Assembly (NCBI RefSeq): GCF_001642575.1
Contig: NZ_LXNG01000027.1
Location: 1-44,519, forward strand
Reading direction: 5' to 3'
DNA: 44,519 nt
DNA from: Xanthomonas floridensis
GTDB taxonomy: Bacteria; Pseudomonadota; Gammaproteobacteria; Xanthomonadales; Xanthomonadaceae
Below the pieces are notes generated by a model. It worked only from the letters and a program-made list of their open reading frames with translations. It was not told the DNA's origin and ran no database searches. This document shows, piece by piece, positions 19,401 to 27,082 of this stretch (position 1 is the stretch's first letter; every line of letters begins with the position of its first letter). Position numbers and translations under genes: made by a program.

Positions 19401-20325
19401 CGGAGGCTGTCAGGTTCAAGGCGATCGGCGTGGCCGGTGCGGCGGCCGCACCATCGGCGGCCGGCATCAGCAGCGAGGTATCCAGTGCCTCGGTGACGGC
19501 CTTGAGCGCCCAGGTCGGGTCGTCGCGGCCGGTGAACACCAGGCTGGCCTGCAGCGGGGCCGGCGCACGGCCGGCGATGGCCACTTCCATCTTGTCCAGG
19601 TCACCACGCGCCACCAGGCCCAGGCTGGCCGGCGTGCGACCACGCGCGGCCGGCAGCACCGCGGTGGCGGTGAGATCGGCGTGGTAATCGTCGTTGGGGA
19701 TGTAATCGCCATGCAGGCGGAAATCGCCCATGTCGGTATCGATCACCAAGCCGCGCGTGCGCAGTTCGCCGGTCGCCACTTCCAGCCCGCCCTGCATCTT
19801 GTGCAGCACGATCATCGGCTGCTGCAGCTGGGTGATGCGCAGGTTCTGCACATCGATCTTGTCGGCCTGGATCGCCAGCGGCACCTCGATCTGCGGCAGC
19901 GATTCGGGCCAGCTGGGAAGTTTGAATGGCTCCTCGCTCTTGCCCAGGTTCAAGGTGGCGTTGCTGACCTGCACCGCGTCCAGCTGCAGCTTGCGCCCCA
20001 GTAGCGGGCGCAGATCCGGCTCCAGATACACGCGCTCGGCGGTGAAGTGGATGTCCTGGTATTTGAAGTCGACATTGCGCAGGGTCAGCGGGCCGGCGAC
20101 CGGGCCTTCCACGCTGCCGTAGGTGAAACTGGCACCCACCGGCAGGCGCGCCACCACCTGCGCCAGCAACACGTCGCGCCCGGCCACGGTCTGCAGCAAC
20201 CAATAGATCGCGATCAAGGCCAGCAACACCAGCCCGAGCACGGTCAGCCCCGAGCCCACCCAGAACCGGCGCCGGCGATAGAAACGCGCGCGGCGCGGTG
20301 CGGCAGGTGGCGTGGGTGTGCTCAC
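16471..20325 (-). CDS. tamB: TamB, translocation and assembly module inner-membrane component
   Basis: The protein has 1284 residues. A basic N-terminus (RRARFYRRRRFW) is followed by one signal-anchor helix near residues 22-45 (LTVLGLVLLALIAIYWLL). A very long beta-rich periplasmic region of the AsmA-like/TamB superfamily spans the envelope. The conserved C-terminal DUF490 domain includes SQSEALSYLVLGRGL, LGLDDAGVSQSSTLG, GKYLSPKLYVGYGVSM and a terminal VNWRREK. TamB forms a bridge that delivers lipids and/or outer-membrane proteins with TamA. The GTG at 20325 overlaps the tamA stop (GTGA), so the pair is one operon. Length is normal for the family (about 1260 in E. coli). Confidence 0.93.
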   Translation of the reverse strand: MSTPTPPAAPRRARFYRRRRFWVGSGLTVLGLVLLALIAIYWLLQTVAGRDVLLAQVVARLPVGASFTYGSVEGPVAGPLTLRNVDFKYQDIHFTAERVYLEPDLRPLLGRKLQLDAVQVSNATLNLGKSEEPFKLPSWPESLPQIEVPLAIQADKIDVQNLRITQLQQPMIVLHKMQGGLEVATGELRTRGLVIDTDMGDFRLHGDYIPNDDYHADLTATAVLPAARGRTPASLGLVARGDLDKMEVAIAGRAPAPLQASLVFTGRDDPTWALKAVTEALDTSLLMPAADGAAAAPATPIALNLTASGKGGNADLQGSVKQGELSATLQPSHISLQEQVLTVEPLVIDTFEGRTQLRGTADFRDTQNPSFRFAVNAKGLRFTPAADPATPDAPVVPVELIDARLGVAGTLKAWAAIGRATVERDGQQAALVFDSRGNEQRAQLKQVQATTPGGSLDVTGEVAWAPELQWDVTAQLAKFDPGYFAPGWNGNLSGKIASKGRQLPAPAGGMSPGFEATADIPGLSGQLRQRALSANGKFALRGEQGEGELQLALGNSRVTAKGKVGDQLEIAAQLQPLQLDDVLPGATGVVRGQLQVSGKRDAPDITADIAGNGLRWNTYSAQSLSLRGRLPWRGSDGQLALQGSAIEAGVVLDSVRVQARGAVEALRLDADIANSMASVALQGDVKRNGERWQGQVATLRIAPAKGDAWALRQPAQFSTDGAAFTLSDTCLGAATGGALCASANWPREGMVVHGDALPLSLVQPWLPKQEGRQIYLRGELSLDGSFKPRGNAWEGSLRIASPEGGIRLGETRYAAVAGNPNRGELLRYDQFSMQADFTQQQIQAKLGIGFQGAGFVDAKFTTGWDAYAPLNGELYLNMSRLYWLELVVADVVRPKGLVEGHVSLRGTRDKPLLGGDATLSDFTAEYPSMGLTLSEGKGRFDALPDGSAKITASAKSGPGTLTIDGGLSWFGTSTPLLLNIRGDNVLAYNTSELRIIANPDMQFGITDNTMQLRGKVTVPEADIDLERLDRGTSVSEDVVVLDPVDPEETPASPLDMDLAIVLGDKVNMSGFGLKGGLSGQMQIRARPGREMTANGGLDVRGRYKAYGQDLTISRGQLTWNNNIVSDPRVSLRAERKIGDVTAGIDVSGRAESPRADVWSEPAMSQSEALSYLVLGRGLSTASSDETQQVSAASAALSAGSSLIASQIGAKLGLDDAGVSQSSTLGSVVGFGKYLSPKLYVGYGVSMIGSGSVLTLKYLLSRGFDIEAESSTVETKGSVNWRREK

Positions 20326-22103
20326 AGGTTGGCCCCGATATCGATATAGAGCTGGAACTGCGAGTCGGGGTCGTTCAAGCCGTGTGCAATGTCCACGCGC
20401 ACCGGCCCCACCGGCGAGCGCCAACGCAAACCGAAGCCGATACCGGTATGCCAGTCGGGCGTGTCGTCGAAGGCGCTGCCGCCATCGACGAATACCGCGC
20501 CGCCCCAGGGGCCGCCCTTGAGGTAGTGCTCGTATTCGGCGCTGGCGGTGACCACGTTCTTGGCACCCAGCGCAAATTCGTCCGGCTTGGGCGTGCGCGG
20601 GCCCACTTCGCGGAAGGCGTAGCCGCGGATGCTGTTGGCGCCGCCGGCAAAGAAGCGCAGGCTGGGCGGCATCGCCACCAGGTCGCTGGTCCAGGTGGTG
20701 CCGCCTTCGCCGCGCAGGATCACCCGGCCGTTGTCGCCGGCGCCCAGGAACCAGCGCAGCTGGCCATAGAGCTGGCCGAAATTGGTATCCGAGCCGGCGC
20801 CTTCGGCACCGCCGCGGATGAACGCCTGCCCGGACACGCCACTGCGCGGAAACAGCCGGTCGTCGACGTTGACGTAGTTGGCCTGCAGCTGCGGGTAGAC
20901 CAGGGTGGAGGTCTCGTACACCGCGCCTTCGAAGTCGTCGCCGCTGCTGAAGCGCCAGCGCTCACGCAAGGCGTTGATCGAGGCGATGGCGCTCCAGCGC
21001 TCGTTGATCTGGCCGCTGCGGCTGCCGGTGAGTTTGACGTTGCGCAGGTCGATATACTCGGTTTGCTCGTCGTACAACCGCGCCGAGGCGGTATACCAGC
21101 CGTCGAGCCAGCGGAACGCCGGCACCCGGTAGCTGGTGGTCAGGCTCTTGCGGTTCTGTGCGTAGTCCAGCTGCGTGTCCATCTTGTGGCCGCGCGAATT
21201 CACATAGCGCCGCTCCACACCGCCGCGCACACCGGCCCCGCTCTCGCTGCCGTAGCTCAGGCCCGAGGTATAGACGGTGCGCTTGGCGCGGGTGAGCTTG
21301 ACGTCCACCGGTACGCGGCCATCGGCATCGGCTTCTTCGGGCTTGGGCTGGATGTCGATGGTGCTGAAGTAATCCAGCTTGGTCAGCGACTCGCGTAGCC
21401 GATCCAGCTTGCCTTCGTGGTAGTAGCTGCCTTCGTCCCAGTACACCAATGGGTCGAACAGGCCATCGCGAAAGTAGTCGTAGTCGAAGCGTACCTTGCC
21501 CATGTCGTAGCGGCGGCCGCTATCCCAGTTCAGGTCGATGTCGGCAGCGTGCTCGGCACGCGTCACCGCCACCCGGCGCTGGGTGAAGTCGGCATCGAAG
21601 TATCCGCGCTCGGCCAGGCGCCGTGTGATGCGCACCTTGCTGGCTTCGTATTGCGGGTGGCTGAAGACCTGGCCTTCGCGCGGCTCGAACTGCTTGAGGT
21701 CCTGCCCCAGATAACGGTCCTGCTCGGCCCAGCCGGTGATGGAGATATGCGAGGTGCGTACCCGGACCGGCTCGCCACGGTTCACGGTGATCACCACCGT
21801 CACCCTGTCGCCGTTGCGCGGCGCGGCAAGTTCGATGGTCGGCGAGTAGTAACCGAACGGTTCCAGCGCCTCGCGCGTCTGCCGTTCCGCCTGCGCCAGC
21901 AGGTACTCCAGTCGCGACTCGCCCTGCTCCTTGCCGACGGCCTCATACAGAGACAACGAGACCTCGATGTTCTCGATCATCTCGGCATCATCGCCGTCGT
22001 CCAGCCCCTTGATCTCGATCTTGTCGATGGTCGCCCGGGCAACCGCTTGCAACGGAACGAACAGGGTGCACAGCAGGGAGAGAGCAAACGCGGCTTTAAG
22101 CAT
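20322..22103 (-). CDS. tamA: TamA, Omp85-family outer-membrane assembly factor
   Basis: This 593-residue precursor has a signal peptide (MLKAAFALSLLCTLFVPLQA). About three POTRA domains follow, spanning roughly residues 25-270 (for example GDRVTVVITVNRGEPVRV). The C-terminal part is a 16-strand Omp85 barrel, with GGANSIRGYAFREVGPRT in the lid/strand region and DWHTGIGFGLRWRSPVGPVRVDI near the end. The last residue is not Phe but the chain ends in QLYIDIGANL, acceptable for TamA. I chose the ATG at 22103 because the signal peptide begins there; the frame extends upstream without homology. It is divergent from the TonB-dependent receptor. Confidence 0.93.
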   Translation of the reverse strand: MLKAAFALSLLCTLFVPLQAVARATIDKIEIKGLDDGDDAEMIENIEVSLSLYEAVGKEQGESRLEYLLAQAERQTREALEPFGYYSPTIELAAPRNGDRVTVVITVNRGEPVRVRTSHISITGWAEQDRYLGQDLKQFEPREGQVFSHPQYEASKVRITRRLAERGYFDADFTQRRVAVTRAEHAADIDLNWDSGRRYDMGKVRFDYDYFRDGLFDPLVYWDEGSYYHEGKLDRLRESLTKLDYFSTIDIQPKPEEADADGRVPVDVKLTRAKRTVYTSGLSYGSESGAGVRGGVERRYVNSRGHKMDTQLDYAQNRKSLTTSYRVPAFRWLDGWYTASARLYDEQTEYIDLRNVKLTGSRSGQINERWSAIASINALRERWRFSSGDDFEGAVYETSTLVYPQLQANYVNVDDRLFPRSGVSGQAFIRGGAEGAGSDTNFGQLYGQLRWFLGAGDNGRVILRGEGGTTWTSDLVAMPPSLRFFAGGANSIRGYAFREVGPRTPKPDEFALGAKNVVTASAEYEHYLKGGPWGGAVFVDGGSAFDDTPDWHTGIGFGLRWRSPVGPVRVDIAHGLNDPDSQFQLYIDIGANL

Positions 22104-22281
22104 CGGCAAAGGATACCCAGCCTGGGCGTGAAGGGACAAAAAATCTGAGGAAACACGCCTATACGGCACCGGACGGAACTCGTACAGTCGGCACGTTGTT
22201 AACGTTTCGTTGACACCCATTGCGTGCGGACCCCCGATTGCCGCACGCCCGTTCAGACCTTTGGAGAGAGAGGTGCGTTTC
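22104..22281. promoter_or_regulatory. Divergent promoter region of tamA and the TonB-dependent receptor
   Basis: These 178 bases hold the starts of both transcription units. A TTGACA hexamer at 22210-22215 could be a -35 box for the receptor, though no good -10 follows at 17 bases. It overlaps a 17-bp imperfect palindrome at 22198-22214. GGAGAGAGAGG just before 22282 is a strong ribosome-binding site. Confidence 0.5.
22198..22214. promoter_or_regulatory. 17-bp palindrome, candidate operator of the receptor gene
   Basis: GTTAACGTTTCGTTGAC has 7-bp arms with one mismatch (GTTAACG and CGTTGAC) around TTT. It overlaps a TTGACA -35-like hexamer, a position suited to repression. No regulator is encoded nearby, so the binding protein is unknown. 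Confidence 0.4.
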
Positions 22282-25041
22282 ATGAAGCGTCATTTATTGG
22301 TGACCGCCGTGTGTTCCGCCCTGACCATGCCATCGCTTGCGATGGCACAGCAGCAGGGCGAAGTGACTCAACTGGACAAGGTGACGGTGACAGGGTCGTT
22401 GATCCCCCGTTCCCAGGTAGAAACCGCAACCCCGGTGTTTTCGATCACCGCCCAGGACATCCAGCGTCGCGGCTTCAAGGACGTCTACGACGTGCTGCGC
22501 TCGCAACCGATGGCCACCGGCGCGGTCCAGGACGGCCAGTTCAATGGCGGCTTCACCGCCGGCGCCAAATCGCTGAGCCTGCTCGGCCTGGATCCCGGTT
22601 TCACCCTGGTCCTGATCGATGGCCGGCCGATGGCCGACTACCCGTTGCTCTACAACGGCCAGAGCAACTTCGTCGATCTGGCCAGCGTTCCGGTGGGCAT
22701 GGTCGAGCGCATCGACGTGGCGCCCGGTAACCAGTCCTCGATCTACGGCTCCAGCGCCATTGCCGGTGTGGTCAACATCATCCTGAAAAAGCGCATGGAC
22801 GGCGTGCAGATGAATTACCGCATGGGCACCTATGACGGCGGTGGCGGCAACAACCAGCGCTTTCAGCTCACCGGCGGCAACGAGATCGGCGGCGCCAACA
22901 TCGTCTGGGGCCTGCAGCTCAACAACCAGGATCCGATCTACGGCTATCAGCGCCGCGATTTCGATTCCACCGACGACAATCCGGACCCGACCCTGCGCTA
23001 TGGTTCACGCATTGCGCTGCACAGCCTCCCCGGCCCCCCGGCCAGCTATGTCGATCCAGGCGCAGACAACTGCGCCGCGTTGGGCGCATTGTTCAATGGG
23101 TCTGTGCAGTACGACAACCGCGCCAACCGCGGCAACTTCTGCAGCAGCCGCACCGAGCCGGGCTATGCCAGCATCCTCAACAAGGAACGCAGCGCCAGCG
23201 GTTATGCCAACCTGAGCTATGCGTTCAACGATAACGTCGAGCTGTACTCGACCCTGCTGCTCAACCGGACCAAGGTCGAGGTCAATGGCGGATCCCGCTT
23301 CTGGCAGAGTTCTGTCGACACCGGCGGCTTGTTCTACAACGGCGACAGCCAGCAGCTCGAAGGCTATCAACGCGTGTTTGCACCGGAAGAAACCGGCAGC
23401 AACGATTTCAACAACAACCGCCAGACCGCCGACTCCTACAACATCGCGCTCGGTCTGAAAGGCGGCCTGGGTGCCAGCAACTGGACCTACGATGCGTACT
23501 ACGCACGCTCGGAATACCGCATCGACAGTCGTCAGCAGTGGCCGCTGGCCGACCGCATCGAAGATTTCTTCCGCGAACAGTTCCTTGGTGCGCCGCAAGG
23601 CGAGTACTACGGCTACCCGATCTATTCGCCCAACGACGCCAACTTCTACCGCGCCTTGACGCCGGCGCAGTACCGCAGCTTCAACGACGAAATCCGCACC
23701 AAGTCCAGGACCTGGACCCAGAACGTCAACCTGCAGCTGACCAACACCGAGTTGTTCAACCTGCCGGCCGGTGCGGTCGGTGTCGCCGGTGTGTTGCAGG
23801 CTGGGAATCAGTACTGGACCAACCCGACCGACCCGCGCGTGATTGCTGGCGACTTCTACCAGCTGACCGGCACCCAGGGCAGCGGCAAGCGCGAGAACTG
23901 GGCGGCGGCGTTCGAAATGCGCGTGCCGATCCTGAGCACCTTGACCGCCAACCTGTCCGGCCGTTACGACGACTACAAGAACCAGGGCGGCGGTGGCGAC
24001 TCCAAGTTCACCTACAAGGCCGCGCTGGAATTCCGCCCGATCGATTCGCTGCTGTTTCGCGGCAACTACGCCACTGCCTTCAAGGCGCCGGACATGGCGT
24101 TCTCCTTCGCTGGCGACAGCGGCTTCTTCCAGGGCGTCAACGACTACTACCGCTGCGCGGTCGAGGAACCCGGCGTGCCGATCTCCGACTGCACCTATGC
24201 CGGCACCAGCATCCAGGGCCGTCGGTCCGGCAATGCGGATCTGAAATCGATCACCGCCAAATCCTGGGGCGCCGGCGTGGTGTGGTCGCCAAGCGCACGC
24301 TTCAGCGTCAATGCCGATTACTACAACATCAAGATCGATGACAAGGTCAGCGACCTGAGCACCGATGCGTTGCTGCAGAACGAATCGGCCTGCCGGCTCG
24401 GCGCCCTCGACATCAACTCGCCCACCTGCGTCGACGCGCTGTCGCGCATCGATCGCACCGCCGCCGATGCGCTGGTACCCAATCGCCTGAGCAACATCCG
24501 CATCAACCCGGTCAATATTTCCAACGAGGAAATCTCCGGCGTGCTGACCAAGGCGACCTACAACCTGGCCACCGAATCCTGGGGCCTGTTTGTGTTCGAC
24601 GCGCAGTACAACCTTACGCTCAAGCACGAAAGTCAGCAGTTCCCGCAAGACCCGGTGCGCGACCTGCTGAGCGAGCCGTTCTTCTCTTCCGAGTTCCGCA
24701 GCATCACCAATGCCTCGATCACCTGGCAGAAGGATGCGTGGACCACCACCTTGTTCGGCCAGCGTTACGGCCGCACGCCCAACTTCACCGCGGGCCAGAG
24801 CACCGATGGCTATGCAGTGGAAGGGGCGCGCAAGGTCGGCGCCTGGACCACCTTCAATGCGACGCTGGACTACGCGATCAACGACGACATCTCGCTCACG
24901 GCCACGGTCAACAACCTGACCAATGAGCGTCCGCCGCGCGACCGTACCTACACCGACTACCCGTACTACAACATCTTCAACTACACCGGCTACGGCCGTT
25001 CCTACATGCTGGAATTGAACTGGCGCTTTGGCGCGCAGTGA
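22282..25041 (+). CDS. TonB-dependent outer-membrane receptor
   Basis: This 919-residue precursor has a signal peptide ending near SLAMAQQQ. A plug domain follows, starting LDKVTVTGSLIPRSQVETA, with LVLIDGRPMADYP, VERIDVAPGNQSSIYGSSAI and VVNIILKKR. A 22-strand barrel ends at LNWRFGAQ. The VTVTGS motif is typical of receptors taking up large or carbohydrate-like substrates as well as siderophores; Xanthomonas carries dozens of such proteins. Aromatic- and Asn-rich loops are long. The substrate cannot be assigned. No transporter or degradative enzyme is adjacent downstream, and a perfect terminator ends the unit 20 bases after the stop, so it is monocistronic. It is divergent from tamA-tamB, which may aid its own assembly in the membrane. 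Confidence 0.9.
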   Translation: MKRHLLVTAVCSALTMPSLAMAQQQGEVTQLDKVTVTGSLIPRSQVETATPVFSITAQDIQRRGFKDVYDVLRSQPMATGAVQDGQFNGGFTAGAKSLSLLGLDPGFTLVLIDGRPMADYPLLYNGQSNFVDLASVPVGMVERIDVAPGNQSSIYGSSAIAGVVNIILKKRMDGVQMNYRMGTYDGGGGNNQRFQLTGGNEIGGANIVWGLQLNNQDPIYGYQRRDFDSTDDNPDPTLRYGSRIALHSLPGPPASYVDPGADNCAALGALFNGSVQYDNRANRGNFCSSRTEPGYASILNKERSASGYANLSYAFNDNVELYSTLLLNRTKVEVNGGSRFWQSSVDTGGLFYNGDSQQLEGYQRVFAPEETGSNDFNNNRQTADSYNIALGLKGGLGASNWTYDAYYARSEYRIDSRQQWPLADRIEDFFREQFLGAPQGEYYGYPIYSPNDANFYRALTPAQYRSFNDEIRTKSRTWTQNVNLQLTNTELFNLPAGAVGVAGVLQAGNQYWTNPTDPRVIAGDFYQLTGTQGSGKRENWAAAFEMRVPILSTLTANLSGRYDDYKNQGGGGDSKFTYKAALEFRPIDSLLFRGNYATAFKAPDMAFSFAGDSGFFQGVNDYYRCAVEEPGVPISDCTYAGTSIQGRRSGNADLKSITAKSWGAGVVWSPSARFSVNADYYNIKIDDKVSDLSTDALLQNESACRLGALDINSPTCVDALSRIDRTAADALVPNRLSNIRINPVNISNEEISGVLTKATYNLATESWGLFVFDAQYNLTLKHESQQFPQDPVRDLLSEPFFSSEFRSITNASITWQKDAWTTTLFGQRYGRTPNFTAGQSTDGYAVEGARKVGAWTTFNATLDYAINDDISLTATVNNLTNERPPRDRTYTDYPYYNIFNYTGYGRSYMLELNWRFGAQ

Positions 25042-25060
25042 GTCATCGGTTGTGACCAAC

Positions 25061-25093
25061 GACCGGCAGTCATCATGACTGCCGGTCTTTTTT
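25061..25093 (+). terminator. Rho-independent terminator of the receptor gene
   Basis: A perfect 12-bp stem (GACCGGCAGTCA / TGACTGCCGGTC) with a 3-base loop is followed by six T residues. It begins 20 bases after the stop codon and is the clearest terminator in the window. Confidence 0.95.
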
Positions 25094-25489
25094 GATGCAC
25101 CCACGCCGACCCGGATGCGCCTGGATTGGACTTGGAGCAGCGATCGACGGCGCTTGAATGCACGCCGGTGGGCCAAGGCGCGCAGATTGGCCAGACCCAC
25201 CAATGACGTGTTCACCGCGCCGGATCCGGTCTCTGTCGCAACGCGCAGCCGATGTGCACCCCAGCCAACGATGCCGGCCTGCGCAAGAACGGCTACTACC
25301 CGCCATCGGCTGGGCATTGCACGACACGCCGCGCATCGGTCTACGTGTTCTCACGCCGCATCCATCCGGCCACAGGGTCCGGCAAGCAGCGAGGGCATCG
25401 GCACCTGCCAACCCGGCAGTACGCTGATCAGGATCAAACAGCAGGCCGCACCCACCTGGCCGCGAGCGCAAGCGCTCTGTCGGCTGGGC
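25094..25489. other. Intergenic region between convergent receptor and sulfotransferase genes
   Basis: About 400 bases with no recognisable gene. Open frames run through on both strands because of the high GC content, but their translations (Arg/Pro/Ala-rich) resemble no protein I know. It may hold remnants of older sequence. Confidence 0.5.
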
Positions 25490-27082
25490 TTAGCGCGTAT
25501 TGCCCGTTTCGATCATGCCCGCCTGCAACAAGGCCTGCTTCAGCGGCTCCAGTTGCGTTGCGTAGCGGCGCCACGCTTCCACATTGCGTGCATGCACACC
25601 CTCGCGTACCTGCACGCTGCTCAGCGTGGCCGACGCGGCCGTATTGCGGGTGATATCGATCTGTCCCGGCTCTATCGCCAACCCGCAGCGCGTCATCAAC
25701 TGCTCCAGCAGCGCCGACGGATCGCGCACCATCTGCGCATAGTCCACATCGATCACCCGGCCCGGTAGCGCAGCGCGCCACTGCGCCATCAAGCCGTGAT
25801 ACGCCTGGTAATGACGCGCCAGTGTCTGCAGGTCGTAGCTGTAGGCATAGGAATCGCCGAACAGCGCGCGATAGTTGGAAAAGCACACCGCCATCGGCTC
25901 GCGCACCAGATGCACGATCACAGCGCCCGGCAAGGCACGTGCGATCGGCCCGATCGCCACCGCATTGGCAGGCAACTTGTCGATGTACCAGCGCGCCGAC
26001 CCCGCACGCCACTGCGTCTGCTCCAGATAGCGCTGCCCGATCTGTGCGTAGTCCAGCGTGGGCAGCGCCTGCAACAGGCCTGCATCCAGCAGGCTGCGCC
26101 CGGCCTGGTCTGCGCCCCAGCGCAATTGATGGCCGAAGTCGGTCAGCTCGCCCGCAGAGACAACCTGCGAATGATTGCCCAGCATGCGCTCCAGCACCGT
26201 GGTCCCCGAGCGCGGCAGGCCGAGCACGAAGATGGGTTGCGGGCCGTGTGCAGCATCGGCCGCCTGGGCCGCAAACACGCCCTGATCGGCCAAGCCGCCC
26301 AATTGCGCGTACAGCGCTGCCTCGGCCTCGGCATCGTGGCGCAAGCGTGCGTGCATGACCGCATTGCCCTGTTGCAACGCATCCCAGGCGGCATCGGTCT
26401 CGCCCAGATCTTCCAGCTCCTTGTACAGCGCGAACGCCAGCCCGGCCCGGTCTTCGCTCCCGGGCGCAGCGCGCTGCAACTGCTGGCGCAGTGCAGCGAC
26501 ATGGTTATCGCTCGCGCTCTGGCGGCGCAAGCGTGCACGCGTCAGCGCCGCACGGCCGTAGCCAGGCTGCTGCGTCAAGGTCTGTTCCAGCGCCTGCGCT
26601 GCCGCATCCAGCTGCCCGTTGAACTGCAATTGCACGGCAAGGAAAAAGCGGAAATCCGCGCCATCGAATCCGCACGCCTGCGCGCGCTGCATCATCGCCA
26701 ACGCCTCGGGATGTTCGCCCAGCGATTGATGCACATGCGCCAGCAAGGCCAGCGTCGCGCCATCGCCACACTGCAGCACCGATGGATGCCGCAGCAGCGC
26801 ATGCAACGGTCGATGTTCGCCAACGCGCAGCAGCGCTTGCGCCACACGGCAACGCAGCGTCACATCGTCGCCCAGATCGCGCGCGGCCAAGCGCAGCTGC
26901 GTGACTGCCTCGCGCATTTTGCCGCTCGCCAGCACGGTGCCGGCCAACAGCACCCGGGCCGACACATGCGTCGGCTCCACCGCCAACACCGCCTGCAACG
27001 CCGACGCCGCTGCGGCCATGTCGCGGCGGGCCAGCGCGTCCTGGGCACGTTGCCACTGCGTCGCGCCGGCAGCGGTGGACAT
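25490..27082 (-). CDS. TPR-repeat sulfotransferase
   Basis: The protein has 530 residues. The N-terminal half (residues 5-215) is built of TPR-like helices (for example AAASALQAVLAVEPTHVSAR and ALAMMQRAQACGFD). The C-terminal half is a PAPS-dependent sulfotransferase. It has the 5'-phosphosulfate loop FVLGLPRSGTTVLERML near residue 285, an acidic GELTDF, WYIDKLPAN, and the 3'-phosphate-binding HLVREPMAVCFSNYR. Such fusions resemble protein-tyrosine-type sulfotransferases, and TPRs usually bind the acceptor peptide. Its ATG overlaps the glyS stop by one base (TGATG), so it is translated as the last gene of the glyQ-glyS operon. The acceptor is unknown. Confidence 0.85.
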   Translation of the reverse strand: MSTAAGATQWQRAQDALARRDMAAAASALQAVLAVEPTHVSARVLLAGTVLASGKMREAVTQLRLAARDLGDDVTLRCRVAQALLRVGEHRPLHALLRHPSVLQCGDGATLALLAHVHQSLGEHPEALAMMQRAQACGFDGADFRFFLAVQLQFNGQLDAAAQALEQTLTQQPGYGRAALTRARLRRQSASDNHVAALRQQLQRAAPGSEDRAGLAFALYKELEDLGETDAAWDALQQGNAVMHARLRHDAEAEAALYAQLGGLADQGVFAAQAADAAHGPQPIFVLGLPRSGTTVLERMLGNHSQVVSAGELTDFGHQLRWGADQAGRSLLDAGLLQALPTLDYAQIGQRYLEQTQWRAGSARWYIDKLPANAVAIGPIARALPGAVIVHLVREPMAVCFSNYRALFGDSYAYSYDLQTLARHYQAYHGLMAQWRAALPGRVIDVDYAQMVRDPSALLEQLMTRCGLAIEPGQIDITRNTAASATLSSVQVREGVHARNVEAWRRYATQLEPLKQALLQAGMIETGNTR

